This document shows positions 53,541-62,158 of a DNA stretch of 64,000 nucleotides, piece by piece. The stretch is from the NCBI GenBank assembly GCA_964575845.1, contig CAZNSX010000002.1, positions 558,001 through 622,000 of the forward strand. Reading direction: 5' to 3'. The stretch's first letter is position 1. Every line of letters starts with the position of its first letter. The position numbers and the translations under genes are program-made. The DNA is from CAZNSX01 sp964575845. Its GTDB lineage: Bacteria; UBA8248; CAZNSX01. The notes below the pieces were generated by a model that worked only from the letters and a program-made list of their open reading frames with translations, made no database searches and was not told where the DNA came from.

Positions 53541-54345
53541 TCATGCTGCCCGTGCGGTAGCCCTCGAGGTCAAGGGTCACATAGTTGAACCCGAGGGATT
53601 TGAGCTTCTCGACTATTTGCGAGGCGAGGCCCACCCTCAAAACCCTCTCCATCTCCCCGGGCTCCAGCTCGAGACGGGCGATATCGTCGTGATGGCGGAC
53701 CCGGAGCTGGCCGAAGCCAAGGGCTCTCAAGTACTCCTCGGCCTCATCGACCGCCCGGAGCTTCTCCCTCGTTATGGCGCTGCCGTAAGGAAAGCGTGAT
53801 GAGAGGCAGGCGAAGGCGGGTTTATCCCACGTGAGAAGACCGAGCCTCCGGGAGAGAGCCCTTATCTCCTCTTTAGCCAGTCCCACCTCCTGAAGGGGGC
53901 TCCTGACGCCGAGTTCCTCTGCGGCGGCGCGGCCGGGCCGATGGTCCGAAAGGTCGTCAAAGTTCGTCCCGTCGAGCACGGTGGGGAGGCCCTCGTTTTC
54001 GGCTATCCCTTTCAGTTTCGAGAAGAGCTCCCCCTTGCAGAAATAACACCTGTTCGGTGGGTTTTCACGAAAGCCCGGAATCTCCAGCTCTTCACTCTCT
54101 ATGACGAGGTGTCTTGCGCCCATTGCACTTGCCAGCTCCTCCGCCTCTTTGAGTTCCCGGGAGGGATAAGTTTCAGAGGTTGCTGTCACGGCCAGGGCCC
54201 TCTCCCCCAGCTCTTCCTGGGCCACTTTGAGGAGAAATGTGCTGTCCACGCCGCCAGAGAAGGCTATGACGGCACCCCCAAAAGAGCGGAGGGTCTCCCT
54301 CAGGCGCTGGAGCTTTTCCTCCGCCTTTCTCTCATCTCTTTTCAA
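53512..54345 (-). CDS. larE: ATP-dependent sulfur transferase LarE
   Basis: Supplies the two sulfur atoms of the nickel-pincer nucleotide. The PP-loop is FSGGVDSTFLL (about 29-39). Three cysteines stand out: NRCYFCKG (C-x2-C) and ACLSSRFPYG. Well-studied L. plantarum LarE has only the last, which it sacrifices; three-Cys members are reported to bind a [4Fe-4S] cluster instead. This gene fits the cluster-containing type. It begins at TTG 54345 and is first in the larE-larB-larC-moaD-like operon. No larA is in the window. Confidence 0.92.
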   Translation of the reverse strand: MKRDERKAEEKLQRLRETLRSFGGAVIAFSGGVDSTFLLKVAQEELGERALAVTATSETYPSRELKEAEELASAMGARHLVIESEELEIPGFRENPPNRCYFCKGELFSKLKGIAENEGLPTVLDGTNFDDLSDHRPGRAAAEELGVRSPLQEVGLAKEEIRALSRRLGLLTWDKPAFACLSSRFPYGSAITREKLRAVDEAEEYLRALGFGQLRVRHHDDIARLELEPGEMERVLRVGLASQIVEKLKSLGFNYVTLDLEGYRTGSMNEPLERERG

Positions 54346-54510
54346 GGTCTGCCCCTATTCTCTTGAAAAATTTAGACTATATGGTACATTTCATTACATC
54401 ACAGCCCCCCGCCCAAGTCAACGGCCGCAAGCCTTTCCCCTTTACAGGAACCCCGGGAGAAATTACGATAGGCCGTCCCTTCTCTCGGGCGGAAGGAGCG
54501 CCGTGGTCCC

Positions 54511-56130
54511 GTGCTTTCACGCATATTCCTCATCTTCTATTATCTTTTTCCTCTGGCCCTTAGCTTTGCCCTGGACCGCAGGCGCTTTCTCCTCTTCGGT
54601 CCTCCCCGGCAGCTCGGGCTCGATGAACACAGACGCAGGGCCAGGGGCCTGGTAGAGGCCCTCTCGCGCCTCGGTCCCACCTTCATAAAGCTGGCTCAGA
54701 TTCTCTCCGCCCGCGCCGACCTAGTGCCCAAGGTTTACCTAGAGGAGCTTTCGAAGCTCCAGGACCAGTGCCCGGCCCTTCCCTTTGAGGTCATCGCCCA
54801 GGAGGTGGAAGGGGAGTTGGGAAAGCCCCTCTCAGAAGTGTTTGAACACTTTGAGCGAAAGAGCCTGGCGGCCGCCTCCCTGGGCCAGGTTTACAGGGCG
54901 AGATACCGTGGGGAGGAGGTTGCGGTCAAGGTGCTGAGGCCGGGCGTGAGGGCCCTTGTGGAGCTGGACCTGAGAATCGTGAGGCGCCTTCTCAACTTTC
55001 TCCTGCGCCTTATTGAGAGCCCTCACCTTGCGAACCTGAGCGTGACCTTCCAGGAATTCAGCAGGATGATCCGAGAGGAGATGGACTTCATCCAGGAGGC
55101 CAACAATGCCGAGCGCTTCAGGGAGAACCTCTCCCGCTTTGACGGCGTCATCATCCCGAGGGTTTACAGGGAGCTCTGCACGGGGAAGGTTCTGGTGCTC
55201 GAGTATTTCGATGGGGTGAAGGTGAACCGCCTGGAGGAGCTAGAGGGCCGGGTGGAGGTGGCGCCCCTCGTGGAGAGGTTGCTCGAGGTCTATGCCCACC
55301 AGATGTTGCTGGACGGCTTTTTCCATGCGGACCCTCACCCGGGCAACATCCTGGTGAACTCAAAGGGAGAGATCGTCTTTCTTGATTTCGGCATGGCCAT
55401 CTGGTTCGACGAGGAAGCACGGGGTCGGCTTGTGAAGCTCGCTGCCGCCGCCGCGCGCAGGGACGTGGAAGCCATGGTGGAGCTCGGCTACCAGATGGGC
55501 ATGGTGGACGAGACGGTCAACCCCGCCCTCTTGGAGGATGCGGCTCGGCGGGTGGTTGAGATCATGGACAAGCGCCCCTACACCAAGCTGAAGATAGACG
55601 AGAAGGCGATGGAGATACTGGAGAGCTTCTCCTGCTTTCCATTCCGCCTTCCTCCAAACATGGTCTACCTATTCAAGACCACCACGATCCTGGAGGGGAT
55701 AGGGGTCAAATACGACCCCAATTTCGACATGGCAAAGGCCATGAGGCCTGTGGTCAATTCTATCCTGGGCCGGAGGGAGTTGGCCCGAGAACCCCTCCTT
55801 CTTCTGAGGGAGAGATTGAGACGGCTCAGGCGCACCCTTATCTCGTTTGAGCGGGTGATCCAGACTATGGACCGGGGGGAGTTCAGGGTGAGGCCCTATC
55901 CTCCAGATGTACATTTGGTGGAACTTTATTTTCGCCGGATGTGGCGCAAGGGGCTCCTCCTGGCCCTCTCCCTTCTGGGCGTTCTTACAGGGGGTCTCGG
56001 TTATTTGAGTTTCGGGAGTTTCTGGATGGTGGTGGCGGGGTTTGTCCTGGGAGCCTTATTCCTCGCGCTGGCCGTGCTTCTTCCTCAGCCCAGTATCGCC
56101 AGGAGGCTTGAGCGGGGACGGAAGGGCTAA
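54511..56130 (+). CDS. ubiB: UbiB/ABC1 (AarF) atypical kinase-like protein
   Basis: A 539-residue membrane-linked protein-kinase-like ATPase, in relatives needed for quinone synthesis. The KxGQ-type motif is varied to FIKLAQILSARADLVP; AAASLGQVYRA (Ala-rich nucleotide loop), VAVKVLRPG, EMDFIQEANNAERF, HADPHPGNILV and FLDFGMAIWF follow in order. Two C-terminal membrane helices lie at about 485-530. GTG start at 54511 after AAGGAG. Its end overlaps a convergent thioesterase gene by four bases. Confidence 0.92.
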   Translation: MLSRIFLIFYYLFPLALSFALDRRRFLLFGPPRQLGLDEHRRRARGLVEALSRLGPTFIKLAQILSARADLVPKVYLEELSKLQDQCPALPFEVIAQEVEGELGKPLSEVFEHFERKSLAAASLGQVYRARYRGEEVAVKVLRPGVRALVELDLRIVRRLLNFLLRLIESPHLANLSVTFQEFSRMIREEMDFIQEANNAERFRENLSRFDGVIIPRVYRELCTGKVLVLEYFDGVKVNRLEELEGRVEVAPLVERLLEVYAHQMLLDGFFHADPHPGNILVNSKGEIVFLDFGMAIWFDEEARGRLVKLAAAAARRDVEAMVELGYQMGMVDETVNPALLEDAARRVVEIMDKRPYTKLKIDEKAMEILESFSCFPFRLPPNMVYLFKTTTILEGIGVKYDPNFDMAKAMRPVVNSILGRRELAREPLLLLRERLRRLRRTLISFERVIQTMDRGEFRVRPYPPDVHLVELYFRRMWRKGLLLALSLLGVLTGGLGYLSFGSFWMVVAGFVLGALFLALAVLLPQPSIARRLERGRKG

Positions 56131-56570
56131 GTGGGCTCTATGGCGGGGTTTTTTTCAAAATCCCTTATGAGTTGCCGCATCCGTGCCGGGACCCTTATGG
56201 AGCGACCGGTATCCCCCGCCACGATGCAATGGATGGTCTTCCCCTTGGCGATGAGTTCTCCCCCCTCGGCCTTGCAGACCTCAAAATCCATCCTGAAGCT
56301 GGAGTTACCTACCTCGCTCACCCGGGTGTACACCTCGAGCAGGTCATCGAAGCGGGCCGGGGCCTTGTATTCCACGTGTGCCTCCACGGCCACGAGGTCG
56401 TAGTTCTCCTTCCGCATCTCATGGTAGGGAAGGCCTATGTCCCGGAGGTAATCCATCTGGGCGGTATCCATGTAGGTGAGGTAATTCGCCCAGAAGACGA
56501 CGCCCTGGAGGTCGGTTTCGGCGAACCTCACCCGATAGGTGGCCTTGTACCTGTAATCCTCTTTTGCCAC
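56127..56570 (-). CDS. Hot-dog-fold acyl-CoA thioesterase (YbgC/4-HBT type)
   Basis: A 147-residue thioesterase. The catalytic signature is RFAETDLQGVVFWANYLTYMDTA (Asp near residue 17), then VEYKAPARFDDLLEVYTRV. The GTG at 56570 has AAGGAG six bases upstream and is preferred over the longer frame to 56621. The acyl substrate cannot be deduced. Confidence 0.88.
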   Translation of the reverse strand: MAKEDYRYKATYRVRFAETDLQGVVFWANYLTYMDTAQMDYLRDIGLPYHEMRKENYDLVAVEAHVEYKAPARFDDLLEVYTRVSEVGNSSFRMDFEVCKAEGGELIAKGKTIHCIVAGDTGRSIRVPARMRQLIRDFEKNPAIEPT

Positions 56571-56700
56571 GGCCTTCTCCTTCAGGCATCCCTCTCTAGC
56601 AGAGGGAGGGTTCTCTGTCAAGTGGATGGGGAAAGGCTTTGCCTTCCCCTAAGCCCTCTTTCAACCCCTTAGGAGCTGGATTAGCCTCGAGCAAGCTCCA

Positions 56701-56729
56701 TTGACGGGTATGTCAGGGAGTGCTATAAG
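56701..56729 (+). promoter_or_regulatory. Sigma-70-type promoter for the moco operon
   Basis: TTGACG (56701-56706), a 17-base spacer and TATAAG (56724-56729). It implies a leader of about 110 bases before moeA. Confidence 0.6.
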
Positions 56730-56735
56730 CTAGTT

Positions 56736-56843
56736 GAATAGAGGTCATTCTGGCCGGTGCCCCCCCTGAAAAGCTTGAGGGCAAGAGCAATAGCGCCGCC
56801 CGAAGATTGCGGCGACGCGAGTTTCTAAGAAGGAGATTCCCTT
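56736..56843 (+). promoter_or_regulatory. Structured moeA leader, unclassified
   Basis: The predicted 5' leader contains CGCCGC-N9-GCGGCG (56794-56814), a 6-bp perfect hairpin, and CCCT-N10-AGGG (56764-56781). Then AAGGAG (56831-56836) and ATG. Moco genes are sometimes under a molybdenum cofactor riboswitch, but I cannot match the conserved core; this may be an ordinary structured leader. Confidence 0.35.
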
Positions 56844-58106
56844 ATGATCCCCGTGGAGCAGGCCCTGGAGATAATCCTCTCCAATATTGAGCCCATGGGC
56901 TCGGAGAAGGTCCCCCTCTTAGATGGCCTGGGAAGAGTCATAGCCGAAGATATAGTGGCCGAGAGGCCCATCCCCCCTTGGGATAATTCCGCTATGGACG
57001 GCTATGCCGTGAGGGCTGAGGATGTCCGGGGGGCGAGCCCTGAACGACCGGTGAGGCTCCGGGTGCTGGAAGACCTTCCCGCTGGAAGGATGCCGAGCCA
57101 GAGGGTAGGCCCGGGGGAGGCCATCCGCATCATGACCGGCGCGCCCATTCCCGAGGGAGCGGATGCCGTGGTCAAGGTGGAGGACACCAGACTTGAGGGA
57201 GGGGGAGGTGTTGCCGTTCTCGCTCCCGTCCCCAAGGGGGAGGATATTCGCTCTGCGGGGGAGGATGTCAGAGACGGAGAATTCATAATCCCCAGGGGAA
57301 CGGTCATGAGGCCAGCAGAGGTGGGGATGCTGGCTTCTCTGAGCCGCTCCTTCATCCAGGTCTTCCAGAGGCCCCAGGTGGCCATCCTCTCCACGGGAGA
57401 TGAGCTCGTGGATATTGACGGGAAGGTGGCGCCCGGAAAGATAGTGAACTCCAACTCCTACTCCATTGCCTCCCAGGTGAGGGAGTGCGGGGGAACCCCC
57501 CTTCAGCTGGGCATCGCCCGGGATAGCCAGCAGGATGTGGAAAGACTCCTCAGGGTCGGCCTGGATTCCCATGTGCTGCTCACCACAGGAGGAGTCTCGG
57601 TAGGCGATTACGACTTTGTGAAGGATGCTCTCAATTCTCTGGGCGCGGAGATAAAGCTCTGGAAGGTGGCCATGAAGCCGGGCAAGCCTCTTGCCTTCGG
57701 CGTCGTGAGGGGGAGGCCCGTCTTCGGGCTTCCGGGAAACCCCGTGAGCTCAATGGTGAGTTTCGAGCAGTTCGTCAGGCCTTCACTCCTCAAAATGCAG
57801 GGACACAAGAAGCTCTTCCGGCCGGTGATAAACGCCACCCTGCTTCACGATATCCACAAGACTCCGGGCCGACGCCACTTCGTGCGCTCTGTCGTGAGCC
57901 TGAGGGAGGGAAACTACGAGGTTGCTCCATTAGGAGCTCAGGGTTCCAACATCCTCCACTCCATGGTAAGGGCCAACGGGCTGCTGATCTTCCCCGAAAC
58001 CCTGAGCGAGCTCAAGGCGGGCTCGAGCGTCAAGGTGCAGCTCCTGGACCGCAGGTTTGAGCTCCAGGAGAAGGCCGATTATGGTGTCACCGGGGAGGAG
58101 TGCTAG
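56844..58106 (+). CDS. moeA: Molybdopterin molybdotransferase MoeA
   Basis: Inserts molybdate (or tungstate) into molybdopterin-AMP. It carries GLGRVIAEDIVAERPIPPWDNSAMDGYA, MTGAPIPEGADAVVKVEDT, the central STGDELVDIDGKVAPGKIVNSNSY, TTGGVSVGDYDFVKDAL and FGLPGNPVSSMVSFEQFV, the canonical order. 420 residues. AAGGAG precedes ATG 56844. Followed within two bases by mobB. Confidence 0.95.
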   Translation: MIPVEQALEIILSNIEPMGSEKVPLLDGLGRVIAEDIVAERPIPPWDNSAMDGYAVRAEDVRGASPERPVRLRVLEDLPAGRMPSQRVGPGEAIRIMTGAPIPEGADAVVKVEDTRLEGGGGVAVLAPVPKGEDIRSAGEDVRDGEFIIPRGTVMRPAEVGMLASLSRSFIQVFQRPQVAILSTGDELVDIDGKVAPGKIVNSNSYSIASQVRECGGTPLQLGIARDSQQDVERLLRVGLDSHVLLTTGGVSVGDYDFVKDALNSLGAEIKLWKVAMKPGKPLAFGVVRGRPVFGLPGNPVSSMVSFEQFVRPSLLKMQGHKKLFRPVINATLLHDIHKTPGRRHFVRSVVSLREGNYEVAPLGAQGSNILHSMVRANGLLIFPETLSELKAGSSVKVQLLDRRFELQEKADYGVTGEEC

Positions 58107-58107
58107 G

Positions 58108-58758
58108 ATGGTTCCCATCCTGACGATCGTGGGAAAGAGCGATTCGGGAAAGACGACCCTGATCGAGAGGCTGGTTCCTGAGCTCTCGCGCCGGGGCTAC
58201 CGCGTGGCAACGGTGAAGCATGACGTCCACGGCTTTGAGGTGGACCGGGAGGGCAAGGATTCCTGGCGGCATAAGAAGGCGGGCGCTGTGGCAACCCTCA
58301 TCGCCTCTTCCTCTCAGATAGCCCTCATTCAAGATGTTGAGGAGGACCCGGATCTTGAGAGCCTCCGACAGTGCTACATCCGCGGCGTGGACATCATCCT
58401 TGCCGAAGGCTACAAGCGGAGCGACCACCCCAAGGTGGAAGTTCACCGGAAGGCCCTCCGACGGGGGCTTCTCGCAACCAAGGAAGAGGGGCTCCTGGCT
58501 GTGGCAACGGATGAGCCCCTCGAGGTGGGGGTTCCCTGCTTTGAGCTGGATGACATAGCTGGCATCGCGGATTTAATCGAGAGAGAGCTCATCCTTCCCT
58601 CACGCCGTTGTGAGGAGCGCCTTAGCCTGCGGGTGGATGGAAAATTTATCCCCTTGAAGCCCTTTGTTGAGAAATTCCTGAGGGAGGCTCTCAGGGGTAT
58701 GCTGAGCTCCCTCAGGGGCTGCGATGGGCCGGGGAAGGTGGAGATAGACATAAGCTGA
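58108..58758 (+). CDS. mobB: Molybdopterin-guanine dinucleotide biosynthesis protein MobB
   Basis: P-loop GTPase that aids MobA in making the guanine dinucleotide form of the cofactor. GKSDSGKTTLIERLV (Walker A) near 8-22, TVKHDVHGFEVDREGKDSWRHKKAGA and ILAEGYKRSDHPKVEVHR are typical. A C-terminal extension (VDGKFIPLKPFVEKFLREAL) is seen in a subset of anaerobe MobB proteins. ATG 58108 after GGGGAGGAG; 216 residues. Nine bases before mobA. Confidence 0.92.
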   Translation: MVPILTIVGKSDSGKTTLIERLVPELSRRGYRVATVKHDVHGFEVDREGKDSWRHKKAGAVATLIASSSQIALIQDVEEDPDLESLRQCYIRGVDIILAEGYKRSDHPKVEVHRKALRRGLLATKEEGLLAVATDEPLEVGVPCFELDDIAGIADLIERELILPSRRCEERLSLRVDGKFIPLKPFVEKFLREALRGMLSSLRGCDGPGKVEIDIS

Positions 58759-58767
58759 GGGGAAGGG

Positions 58768-59385
58768 ATGCGAGAGCTCTTACCTGACGACGTCACGGGG
58801 GTCATCCTGGCCGGCGGCGAGAGCAGCCGCATGGGCCAGAACAAGGCCTTTCTTGAAGTCGGGGGGAGGAGGCTTGTGGACCGGATGGCCTCCCTCCTGG
58901 GGAGCCTCTTCAAAGAGCTCCTCCTAGTCGCCAACGACTTGCCCGCTTTTGCCTACCTGGGCCTGCCGACTCTCCCTGACTGCTTGCCGGGAAAGAAATC
59001 CCTGGGGGGAATCCATACAGCCCTCCTCCACATGAAGACGGCGTATTGCTTCGTGGCCGCCTGCGACATGCCGTTTCTGAGGGATGGGCTCGTCCGCCAT
59101 CTCCTCTCCTTAAGGGAGGGATATGATGTGGTGGTGCCCCGGCTGGAGTGGGGCCTAGAGCCCCTTTGTGCTGTTTACTCCCGAGCCTGCCTCAAACCGG
59201 TGGAAAGGCTCCTCGGGCGCGGAGACCTCAAGATCATAAACTTTTTCCCCGAGGTGAGGGTGCGGGAGGTGGCCCGTGAGGACATCACGCCTTTCGACCC
59301 CGGGCTCGATTCCTTCTTGAACATCAACACCCCAGAGGACCTGGTACAGGCCAACAGGCTTCTGAGCGAGAAGAGGGTGACTTAG
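58768..59385 (+). CDS. mobA: Molybdenum cofactor guanylyltransferase MobA
   Basis: Adds GMP from GTP to molybdopterin. N-terminal GVILAGGESSRMGQNKAFLEVGG is diagnostic, with AACDMPFLRDGLV carrying the metal-binding Asp and NINTPEDL at the end. 205 residues. Indicates that the cell makes MGD-type enzymes (DMSO reductase family), which with selD points to a Sec formate dehydrogenase elsewhere. Confidence 0.95.
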   Translation: MRELLPDDVTGVILAGGESSRMGQNKAFLEVGGRRLVDRMASLLGSLFKELLLVANDLPAFAYLGLPTLPDCLPGKKSLGGIHTALLHMKTAYCFVAACDMPFLRDGLVRHLLSLREGYDVVVPRLEWGLEPLCAVYSRACLKPVERLLGRGDLKIINFFPEVRVREVAREDITPFDPGLDSFLNINTPEDLVQANRLLSEKRVT

Positions 59386-59389
59386 GACG

Positions 59390-60511
59390 GTGGAGCTTCT
59401 CTGCATCGATGTGGGCAGGGGCACGCAGGATGTCCTCCTCGCCAGGCCGGGCACACTGCTTGAGAACTCTCCCCAACTCGTGCTTCCGTCCAGGACTGAG
59501 GTGGTGAGCGGGCTGGTCAGGGAGAGGGTCCTCCGCCGGGAGAGCGTGCTACTCAAGGGGAGGACCATGGGTGGCTTTCCACTTCCACGGGAGATTGAGG
59601 CTTATCTCACCAATGGTGCCCGGCTATTCGCCACCTGGGAGGCGGCCCGCTCCTTGAGCGATAATCCCGAGAGGGTGAGGAGCATGGGCGTGACCGTGGT
59701 GGGTGAGGGGGAGGCGGAGAGACTCGAGAGAAGGGGCGTTCCCACGATAGAGACCTTTGATGTGGACCTGCCCGGGCTTCTGAAAGCCCTGGGGAGTCTG
59801 GGCGTTGCCTGCCGCCCCACCGGGGTGGCCGTTGCGGTCCAGGACCACGGGGTGCCGCCACGGGGCGGCAGCGAGCGAAGGTTTCGCTTCGAGACCTACA
59901 GGGAGAGGCTTAAAGCGAGGCCTGGGCTCGCGGCCCAATCTTATCTTGGCGATGAGGTTCCGCCCGCCTTCACCCGGATGCAAAGCCTTCTCTCCCAACT
60001 TCAAGAGTCGTGTGAAGCGGAAAACTTTCTCATCATGGACACGGGCTTTGCCAAGCTTCTGGGCGCGCTCGAGGATGAGAAGGTCAGAGCCGCACGCCTG
60101 AAGCTTCTGCTCAACGTGGGAAACGGACACACCCTCTCAGCCCTCATGGAAGAGGAGCGGGTGGTGGGGCTCTTTGAACACCATACGGGCCTTCTCACGG
60201 GAGAGCACCTGGCCCGGTTCCTGAGGGAGCTGGCCGATGGCTCTTTGACCGATGAGGCCATATACCGCGATGGCGGTCACGGAGCTTATTTAGAGGAGGG
60301 CCATCCCTTTGGCGGGCTCGAGGACCTGGACCTCTTAGCCCTCCTTGGGCCTCGGCGGGAGCTGGTCAGGGTTTTTTTTGACTTTCATGCTGTAGCCCCT
60401 TATGGCAATATGATGCTGACGGGAGCCTTCGGCCTCATGCGGTCCTTCATGGTGCGCCTGGGGGAGAGGGTCCCTTCCTCGGGGCGTAGAGGAGAGGGGC
60501 GGATAACTTAA
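59390..60511 (+). CDS. DUF1786 protein, ASKHA-like
   Basis: A 373-residue protein of the DUF1786 family, starting LLCIDVGRGTQDVLL and containing AVAVQDHGVPP, FLIMDTGFAKLLGAL and LLNVGNGHTLSALM, the phosphate-loop-like motifs of an actin-like ATPase fold. The function is not established; relatives are often labelled pyruvate formate-lyase activating-like without proof. GTG start five bases after mobA. Being in the moco operon suggests a cofactor-linked role, but that is inference. Confidence 0.78.
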   Translation: MELLCIDVGRGTQDVLLARPGTLLENSPQLVLPSRTEVVSGLVRERVLRRESVLLKGRTMGGFPLPREIEAYLTNGARLFATWEAARSLSDNPERVRSMGVTVVGEGEAERLERRGVPTIETFDVDLPGLLKALGSLGVACRPTGVAVAVQDHGVPPRGGSERRFRFETYRERLKARPGLAAQSYLGDEVPPAFTRMQSLLSQLQESCEAENFLIMDTGFAKLLGALEDEKVRAARLKLLLNVGNGHTLSALMEEERVVGLFEHHTGLLTGEHLARFLRELADGSLTDEAIYRDGGHGAYLEEGHPFGGLEDLDLLALLGPRRELVRVFFDFHAVAPYGNMMLTGAFGLMRSFMVRLGERVPSSGRRGEGRIT

Positions 60512-60550
60512 ACCGATCTCTCAAGTTTTAAGTTCGATGGGGCTGATTTT

Positions 60551-61186
60551 TTGGGGCGTATTCCTTCGAGAAAAGCCGCTGTGTTATCCCTGGAGAAAAA
60601 GAAGGAGTTCGAGGAGTTGGCCATGGGCCACCTGGACTCCATCTACAGGGTCGCCCTCCGAATGACTCGCAATCCCGAAGATGCCCAGGATCTCACTCAG
60701 GAGGTCTACCTGAAGGCTTATCGCTTCTTCAAGCAGTTCCGACCTGGAACCAACTTCCGGGCTTGGCTCTTCAAGATCTTGCGCAATACTTACATAAACC
60801 GCTTCCGCCGTCAGATAAAGGAACCCGCCCGGGTGGGCCTCGAGGATGCCGAGAGCCTTTTCGATGAGTTCCCCGAGGAGGGCCCATTCTATGTGGATGG
60901 AGGCCCCGAGGTGGAGCTCATCAAGAAGCTCACGGCCCAAGATATCGAGAAGGCGCTTGAGCAGCTTCCCGACAAGTTTCGCCGCATCATCATCCTCTCC
61001 GATGTGGAGGGCTTCTCCTACAAAGAGATAGCCACGATCGAGAACTGCCCTCTGGGCACCGTGATGAGCCGCCTTTACAGGGCAAGGCATGCCCTTCAGG
61101 CTTACCTCAAGGAGTACGTCGGAGAGGGGAGGAAGGGACCAGGTGGCAGCAGGAGGAGAAAAAGCCTCGCTGAGCCCTCCTCCTGA
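60551..61186 (+). CDS. ECF-type RNA polymerase sigma factor (RpoE-like)
   Basis: A 211-residue sigma factor. Region 2 contains MGHLDSIYRVALRMTRNPEDAQDLTQEVYLKAYRFFKQF; region 4 has LPDKFRRIIILSDVEGFSYKEIA with the helix-turn-helix and GTVMSRLYRARHAL. The linker between them is unusually acidic and long (about 93-125). TTG start at 60551. The next gene encodes a zinc-type anti-sigma factor and the third a periplasmic protease, the usual envelope-stress set. Confidence 0.92.
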   Translation: MGRIPSRKAAVLSLEKKKEFEELAMGHLDSIYRVALRMTRNPEDAQDLTQEVYLKAYRFFKQFRPGTNFRAWLFKILRNTYINRFRRQIKEPARVGLEDAESLFDEFPEEGPFYVDGGPEVELIKKLTAQDIEKALEQLPDKFRRIIILSDVEGFSYKEIATIENCPLGTVMSRLYRARHALQAYLKEYVGEGRKGPGGSRRRKSLAEPSS

Positions 61187-61321
61187 TCCCCTTGGATTTC
61201 TGGGCTTTTTAGGAATAAAGGGGCGGAGCTTTGCGTTGAAAAAAGCGAGAAATGCAAGGAAAGGAAAAACATAGGAGGCCAGCAAAGTTGGCTTTCAGTT
61301 GCACCGGTTAAGAGGTTGGTT

Positions 61322-62104
61322 GTGGATTGCACCTCTTTCAAAAGGGTCTTGATGGCCTTCGTGGATGATGCCTTGAGCATCGGGGAACACCTGGAGGTCA
61401 TGCATCACCTGGAACGGTGCGGCCCCTGTCGGCAGCTCCTGGAGGCGCAACGGGCTTTTAAGGAGGCCCTCAGAGAGAAGCTGGGCTTAGAGGAGGCGCC
61501 GGGGGAGCTGAGGCGCGCCATCTTCAAGCGCCTCGCCAGGGAGGAGGGCTTGCGGGGCTGGTTCCTCCTTCACCGGAGGGCTCTCTTTTCGGGCGCGGCG
61601 GCAGCACTTATTCTTCTCTTTTTAGGAGGTGGGGTTTATAGTCACTTCTTCGGCGCCCCCCAGGAGCTTATCCATCAGGCCGTCACCGCTCATAGTGTTT
61701 ACTACCAGGGCGAGGCCCCTCTTGAGACGTCCTCCTCCGACCTAGCCAGTCTCGCCTCTTGGTTCAAGGCGCGCCTTCCTTTTGATGTTTACCTTCCTTC
61801 CTTCAGGCACAAGAACTGGCGGCTGCTGGGAGCCAGGCTCTGCCTGCTCATGGGAAAGCGAAACGCCCACCTCTTCTATCGCATTAATGGCCGCAAGGCG
61901 TCCCTCTTCATCATGGAGGGAAAGGTCTCTCCGCTGCCGGCTGCTGGAGGGTGGGAGAAAGGGGGGCTCCGCTTCCATTCCTATAATGACGACAGCTACT
62001 GGGTCATCATCTGGGAGAAATCCGGCAGCATCTATACTCTGGTGCTAGACAGGAGTGGGGAGGCGGAGGAGCTAAAGACAGTTCTTGCTATGGTTTCCCC
62101 GTAG
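61322..62104 (+). CDS. Zinc-finger anti-sigma factor with one membrane helix
   Basis: A 260-residue membrane protein that should hold the ECF sigma factor inactive. The cytoplasmic N-terminus has the ZAS-type residues: a first Cys (VDCTSF), HLEVMHHLERCGPC (His and C-x2-C) at about 24-37. A membrane helix follows at about 85-107 (ALFSGAAAALILLFLGGGVYSHFF), then an outer domain of unknown fold. GTG 61322 has AGAGG upstream; TTG 61316 is close. It lies 135 bases after the sigma gene. Confidence 0.88.
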   Translation: MDCTSFKRVLMAFVDDALSIGEHLEVMHHLERCGPCRQLLEAQRAFKEALREKLGLEEAPGELRRAIFKRLAREEGLRGWFLLHRRALFSGAAAALILLFLGGGVYSHFFGAPQELIHQAVTAHSVYYQGEAPLETSSSDLASLASWFKARLPFDVYLPSFRHKNWRLLGARLCLLMGKRNAHLFYRINGRKASLFIMEGKVSPLPAAGGWEKGGLRFHSYNDDSYWVIIWEKSGSIYTLVLDRSGEAEELKTVLAMVSP

Positions 62105-62158
62105 CTAGGAGGCCGGGCCCAGGAGTAAGGGATCAGAATTTTATAGGAGTTGCTGCTC

